From Leptasterias polaris (lineage: Eukaryota > Echinodermata > Asteroidea > Forcipulatida > Asteriidae): 64,000 bases of DNA. Under the pieces are notes generated by a model. That model saw nothing but the letters and a program-made list of their open reading frames with translations, did no database searches and was not told the DNA's origin. Each line of letters begins with the position of its first letter. Within the stretch, counting starts at the first letter, position 1. The stretch spans positions 1,240,001-1,304,000 of the forward strand of contig JAZGTN010000064.1 in NCBI GenBank assembly GCA_037783415.1, written 5' to 3'. Both the position numbers and the translations under genes were made by a program. Shown in pieces: positions 59,306-64,000 of the stretch.

Positions 59306-60754
59306 TCTATTAATTAAACAACGTAACGGCGAGGTTTTTCATGTAAATAGTCATAAACTGAACTGATCGTATGCAAGACCTGTTCGATGATGTATTGATT
59401 GTAGAAATCCAATCCGTAGTTATTGGACTATAATACTAAAAGATATCACTAACAATTCAAAAATAAATGTTATCAAACTACGCCTGTTTGCTGCGCTTAT
59501 ACCGTCTGGTGCCGATTACTGAAGCAACAAGTCATGATTATGAAAAGGGCATAAGAACCTACTGTTTACACGATGTGCAATTTATGTTGAATTTATTTTG
59601 CTGTTCACATTATTTTGAAGTATTCAACAGGATCTAAAAGTTAGATTCGCGTAAAAACCGTTGTTGATCAGAGTCAAATTTATGTTGACCTTTTATATTT
59701 CCGATTGCATTTTCTCAGTTATCAAAAGTTCTTCAAATCACCAAAACAATTCAGCAAAATACACTCGTTCAGTTGATATTTACCACCAAGCCAACAAAAG
59801 GCTAACACGAAGGTTATGCAATGAGCTATTCATTGGACCACCGGACCATTAACTTGGTATAGCGCCACCAAACGCATCAACTTTACTTTACGCTTCATGT
59901 ACATGTACATGTACATGTACATGTACATGTGGGCCAGCAATGCACAGTCACGACACAGCAATGCAGTCTTCGTGGACTTTGCACCTAAGATCAATGGCGC
60001 AGTGTGTGTACCGTTTACATGTACATGCAGATTACGCATGGTCATTGGAGCAGAATGACCAGACCTGCGGGCTAATACTAACGTAATGTTCAACTTGCAT
60101 TTTCAGCGGGAAGTCAAGAACAACCGGGATAACTCTTTGTGTAGCATTTGTTGAGTTTTAAAAGACCTGTCCGATGATGTATTGATTGAAGCAATCCATT
60201 CAGTAATGATTAAGTTATGATTTTTTGAAATATTAAATTTTGATTTACTGTATTTCAACACCTGATGACGTAATCATGACGTCACAACAACTTGATGGAG
60301 GTTTCATCAAGGTTCTAACATGGTGTAAATTTGAGGTTGATCGGATAAACAGAAGTGAAGAATTTGGGCAGGAAATGTTTTTTGGTTAAGAATTGCAGAA
60401 AGGCAAACTTTGACCTTCCGTTACGACCGGAAGTAAAGGTCATGTGAATTTGGCGTTAACTTTTCAAATGTTGCCCGTGTCTTGATCTATCATAATGTTT
60501 AAATATGAATATTATAGCTTTCCTATTCAGAAACATACAGGCATTGGCATGAGGGCACTTTTTTGACCTTAAATGGCTTGTAATTTGACACCCGATGACG
60601 TCATCATGACGTCATTGCTCACACGTCTTCTGCTCTTTATGTTCTAATGTCACATTAAGTTTCAAGTTGATCAAAGGTTTGCAAGTATGTTTTTTTCTGC
60701 GGACAAACGACTATCAGAAGATTAAGCAAAACAAAGAAAAAAAAAAAAAAAAAA
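59306..60754 (+). repeat. B block copy 8 with expanded CATGTA and A18 tract
   Basis: Paired with 247-1744. About 70 bp between two GGACCA motifs is deleted near 59838-59842. The CATGTA microsatellite is longer here (about 59897-59930). Unlike copy 1 it keeps the A run (60737-60754) and the cassette. Confidence 0.85.
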
Positions 60755-60913
60755 CCGAACAAAAACAAGGAGTTGTTCGGTCTGTGGACCGAACACCTAA
60801 CTAGAGATTTAGAGTTTGTAAAACAAACTCTAGGTGTTCGGGTTTTCGCTGGGCTCAGTGCTGTTTTAATGCGTTAGCTATATCGTTGATTCGCTGAAAA
60901 CATTGTTGATAGC
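60755..60913 (+). repeat. CCGAAC cassette plus core, 3' half
   Basis: Hairpin 60810-60832 with outer arms. Tail TATATCGTTGATTCGCTG. Confidence 0.85.
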
Positions 60914-61440
60914 TTTTGAAATTTCAAGGAAAAGTAAAGTGTAAATCTTCTTTGACTGTACGTTAGTTTACACAGGAAATTAATGCAACTCACAATATGA
61001 GTTTTAGAAATACTAATCTTTTGTCAAATTTGAAAACTGATGACGTCATTATGACGTTAGATAAGTTCTTATCGAGACATTGGTATTTAATTATGTGCTT
61101 TAAATTGTAAGTGAAAAACGAAGGTGAACTTACAAAACGTATTGTCAGCAAAAGAGTACATTATTTAATTTATTTGAAAGGGCAGAGGGTCATAATTTTC
61201 CTTTAATACAGAGCAATTTTTCGAATTTCCTTTCGTTTTGGTTGCATATCTTAAAACGAGCCTTTGAATTACTCACAAGTACAACTATCATGTATGCCAC
61301 TCACTGAAGTTTATTTATTTTTCAATGGCTATTGATTCTTTATTGATTAATATTAAATCCGACTATGCAAATCATGTTGACATTATTAAGTTACAATTCT
61401 TAGAAGTTTTAACAGGTTTTCAAATACTGTGATTTGGCTT
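60914..61440 (+). repeat. Alpha D block, 5' half
   Basis: Has TTTTGTCAAATTTG (loss of AAAGCC) and TAATATTAAATCCGAC. Palindrome pair near 61029. Confidence 0.8.
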
Positions 61441-61755
61441 CTCATGTATCGGTGCATGATACTTTGATTGTTCAATACATATGCACTGATGATGATGTTA
61501 AAATAAGTCGAGCATAGTATGAGCTATTGGTTGCATTTTTTTAAATAGCTCGCTTGATTTTTAGACATTAGTCTTCACACCGAACGGTTTGTTAAATTTA
61601 TAATATTGAAATAAAAAACACTTGTTTTTAATAATTATGCAAGATAAAGGCAAGTCATGAAGAAGGCAAGTTTAAGCCTCTCGTGAATTTTAACTAATAC
61701 AATATTTTTAACGAGTTAATACTTATTTCTACCTGTATGGCGCATCATACAGGAA
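61441..61755 (+). repeat. Alpha D block, 3' half
   Basis: Intact and continuous with its 5' half. GATGATGTTAAAATAAG lacks CG of the usual GTCG. Confidence 0.8.
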
Positions 61756-62009
61756 ATAAGGAATGCAACACAAAAACACTGGAAAATCTGTCACTGGATC
61801 CAAGACCATGCCGGTGGATGTGCTGTATTAAGTCAAGCTGAAACTGTTAAAATAAACAAAAATCAAGACTTAAAACGTTTCATAATTATATAATAATACT
61901 ACTAATTTATTGAATTTATATTGCGCTCTCTCAATGACCAGCCTGTTCAAAGGGGGGGGGGGTCGAAACAGTAACAACATTCAAACTTGGGAAGAGAACA
62001 ACTTATAAA
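61756..62009 (+). repeat. Diverged AAT repeat fragment with G11 run
   Basis: ATAATAATACTACTAATTTATTG, TATTGCGCTCTCTCAATGACC, then CAAAG11TCG (61942-61952). More diverged than the other copies. Confidence 0.65.
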
Positions 62010-62777
62010 CAAAACCTACTTTACTTAACACAAACGTCATCACAGGTTTCTTTAAATATGTCATAATACAAAGTTGCCGAAAAACATTCATCAGTCGGAC
62101 CATTTTCTGACTTTAGTGACACAGCCAACAATCATACCAATGCCCCATTGCCCAATTCTACCTCCTCGACGATCGCACTAAACGTTCCTTGGTTTTAAAA
62201 ACATCACCAACGCCACCACTTGATGATAAAGGATAAACTTTATAACATAACTGTGCATTAAATAAATACTCTTTTTGAAAAGCAATGATTTTCACACAAA
62301 GCTTACCGTTTTATCACCGTGTGGCACCGATATGGCATCGATAAACACTGCCGTGGACGCCGTCCGAAACACCCTTCATGAGCTGACCCTTCAAGTCTCT
62401 GCTTCTCGGTGTTTGATAAACACATAACCAATGTTCGTCTTTTTCTGCTTGCATTTTCTCAAACAATTACAAGTCATACGAATCACTGAAGCAGGTGGTC
62501 ATCTCAGTGAAACTTCGTCTTCAATTCCATATTGATCATAAAGCCATGAGAAGGGCGAATCGGGGAACAATTAGACGTCGAATCTTAGCGGAAATCATGT
62601 TAATGCTAGTACGTAGTAGTAAGTACGCCATTGATAAGATTGCACTACGTTGTAAGTAAAACATGAATGGAAACTCACGTTACGCCCACATGGCACTGAT
62701 AGTAAACAACTACCGTTGTGCCACGTTGGTCTGTAACAAGTGCCTTGACTGGCTAGCTACCCACCGTTGCCAGTCGC
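62010..62777 (+). repeat. Alpha T block, diverged
   Basis: Private sequences GTGTGGCACCGATATGGCATCG and GAAACACCCTTCATGAGC. Ends normally. Confidence 0.75.
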
Positions 62778-63286
62778 GAGGGGGTATGACATTCTGCGTT
62801 AGGCAATGGATTAAAGATTAAAGGCAAATTTCTCTAATAGATCTATGAAAAACTTGATTTGTTCCAGTGTATAAAACAATAAGTATTCAGTACCCTTTGT
62901 TTTCAAGAAATAACAACGAACTTATCGTTCTTAGTTTGCGAGTTCTGCATGGTTGTTAAACCAAAGACTCAAAATTTGATTAAATTATTTACATTTAATT
63001 ACCCAATAATTCATTGGGTGACGTCATTATGTTGTCGAAATTTCTGTTTTATCTAATCATCAGGTGTAATATTGTTGCCAAGTTTTATGACCGTGCGAGT
63101 TTGGGAAATATGTCAAAGTCTGCGGACAACGATGCGTGTATTTTTGAGGTGGGCGAACAAACTCAAAAATCCACTAGAGATTTAGAGTTTGTAAAACAAA
63201 CTCTAGGTGTTCGGGTTCTCGCTGGGCTCAGTGCTGTTTTAATGCGTTAGCTATATCATTGAATCGCTGAAAACATTGTTGATAGC
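62778..63286 (+). repeat. L-C unit
   Basis: Leader GGGGGTATGACATTC. Core with TTTTATGACCGTGCG. Hairpin 63183-63205. Confidence 0.85.
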
Positions 63287-63840
63287 TTTTGAAATTTCAA
63301 GGAAAGTAAAGTGTAAATCTTCGTTGATTGAACGTTAGTTTACACAGGAAATTAATGCACCTCACAATATAAATTTAAAAAAATAATAATCTTTTGTTAA
63401 AGCCAAATTAACGAATCCAACCCTATTTTGGTTGCTAAAAAAAATGATCCTTATCCTTATCCTACATTTGAAAACTGATGACGTCATGACGTTAGATAAG
63501 TTCTTATCGAGACATTGGTATTTAATTATGTGCTTTAAATTGTAAGTGAAAAACGAAGAGTACATTATTTAATTTATTTGAAAGGGCAGAGGGTCAATAT
63601 TGTCCTTTCATACAGAGCAGCATACATTTTTCGAATTTCCTTTCGTTTTGGTTGCATATCTTAAAACGAGCCTTTGAATTACTCACAAGTACAACTATCA
63701 TGTATGCCACTCACAGAAGTTTATTTATTTTCCAATGGATATTGATTCTTTATAATAAATCCGACTATGCAAATCATGTTGACATTATTAAATTACAATT
63801 CTTAGAAGTTTTAACAGGTTTTCAAATACTGTGATTTGGC
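63287..63840 (+). repeat. Alpha D block, 5' half with TCCTTA insertion
   Basis: Same collapsed pair (GATGACGTCATGACGTT near 63477) and flanks as 23191-23692, with one hexamer fewer. Confidence 0.85.
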
Positions 63841-64000
63841 TTCTCATTATGTATCGGTGCATGATACTTTGATTGTTAAAACAAGTCGAGCATACAATGA
63901 GCTATTGGTTGCATTTTAAAAAATAGCTTGCTTGATTTTTAGACATTAGTCTTCATACAGAACGGTTTGTTAAATTTATAATATTGAAATAAAAAACACA
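63841..64000 (+). repeat. Alpha D block, 3' half, cut by window end
   Basis: Matches 23693-23849 and 29456-29612. The duplicated segment probably continues beyond the window. Confidence 0.8.

Noticed and set aside
1755..60832. Hairpins followed by T-rich sequence as bacterial terminators
   Set aside because: No T-tract follows the stems, and nothing else suggests a bacterial genome.
1755..63205. The core hairpin plus CTAG as a Helitron 3' end
   Set aside because: Helitron ends have the hairpin about ten bases before a terminal CTRR and insert between A and T. Here the array continues without a constant end after CTAG, and no matching 5' TC end was found.
4422..63250. A recurrent 76-82 codon open frame in about 20 cores (reading ...SKSADNDACIFEVGEQTQKSTRDLEF...)
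   Set aside because: It starts with TTG, not ATG, matches no family I know, is shifted by +2/-3 indels in the E-linked subfamily, and spans a structured hairpin at its 3' end. Open copies are recent duplicates, so their number is not independent evidence. A dN/dS test on diverged copies would settle it.
11862..63457. TCCTTA repeats as interstitial telomere sequence
   Set aside because: The reverse complement is TAAGGA, not TTAGGG, and only three or four units lie in a defined insert.

Overview
The window looks like an AT-rich (about two-thirds A+T by eye), gene-poor, repeat-saturated stretch of an animal genome. I see no intact protein-coding gene, rRNA or tRNA. The source is most likely a marine deuterostome and perhaps an echinoderm. 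This rests on a foldback element with arms made of short tandem repeats (the architecture of sea-urchin TU elements), a short TTAA-flanked MITE, a Ty3/gypsy relic, a solo LTR and AAT-rich dispersed fragments ending in a GCGC-type sequence. The taxon is an inference and needs a search to confirm.

The backbone is a degenerate tandem array of a monomer of about 2.0-2.1 kb. The cleanest copies are 16632-18668, 41256-43381, and 33681-36343 once a solo LTR is subtracted. I name its blocks in order. L is a leader of about 240 bp starting GAGGGGGTATGTCATTCTG. C is a core of about 270 bp starting TGACGTCATTATG and containing a perfect 8-10 bp hairpin followed by GGTGTTCGGG. D is about 750-800 bp and exists in two diverged lineages: alpha (with separable 5' and 3' halves) and beta. 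T is about 740 bp and ends GCCAGTCGC. Two larger modules are added at the core. B is about 1.5 kb with two tandem CRE-like palindromes and usually an A-tract plus a palindromic cassette. E is about 1.0-1.7 kb with 145-170 bp internal repeats; in three places it lies between an inverted and a direct copy of the core.

Layout: 1-6 kb is B, beta-D, E and B; 6-11.2 kb holds a recent 3,549-bp tandem duplication; 11.2-20.7 kb has L-C, D and T monomers, a third B and a private 515-bp tandem repeat at 15.5-16.5 kb; 20.7-23.2 kb is an E unit carrying a gypsy RNase H fragment; 23.2-32.7 kb holds a 5,763-bp tandem duplication; 32.7-36.3 kb contains the solo LTR; 36.3-39.3 kb is an E unit with a MITE; 39.3-46.5 kb has mixed monomers and E; 46.5-50.2 kb contains the composite foldback element; 50.2-53.5 kb is a second MITE-bearing E unit; 53.5-64 kb has further B, D and T monomers, ending in a third copy of the sequence seen at 23.2-23.85 kb.

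The parts appear to work together as a self-reshuffling array. Block junctions fall repeatedly at one CTAGA motif beside the core hairpin. The hairpin stem carries a compensatory pair of changes between copies. Nested insertions (MITE, LTR, foldback) have empty or filled counterparts inside the array, so the order of events can be read. I found no convincing coding function for the recurrent 76-82 codon open frame in the core: it is frame-broken in one subfamily and begins at TTG, not ATG.
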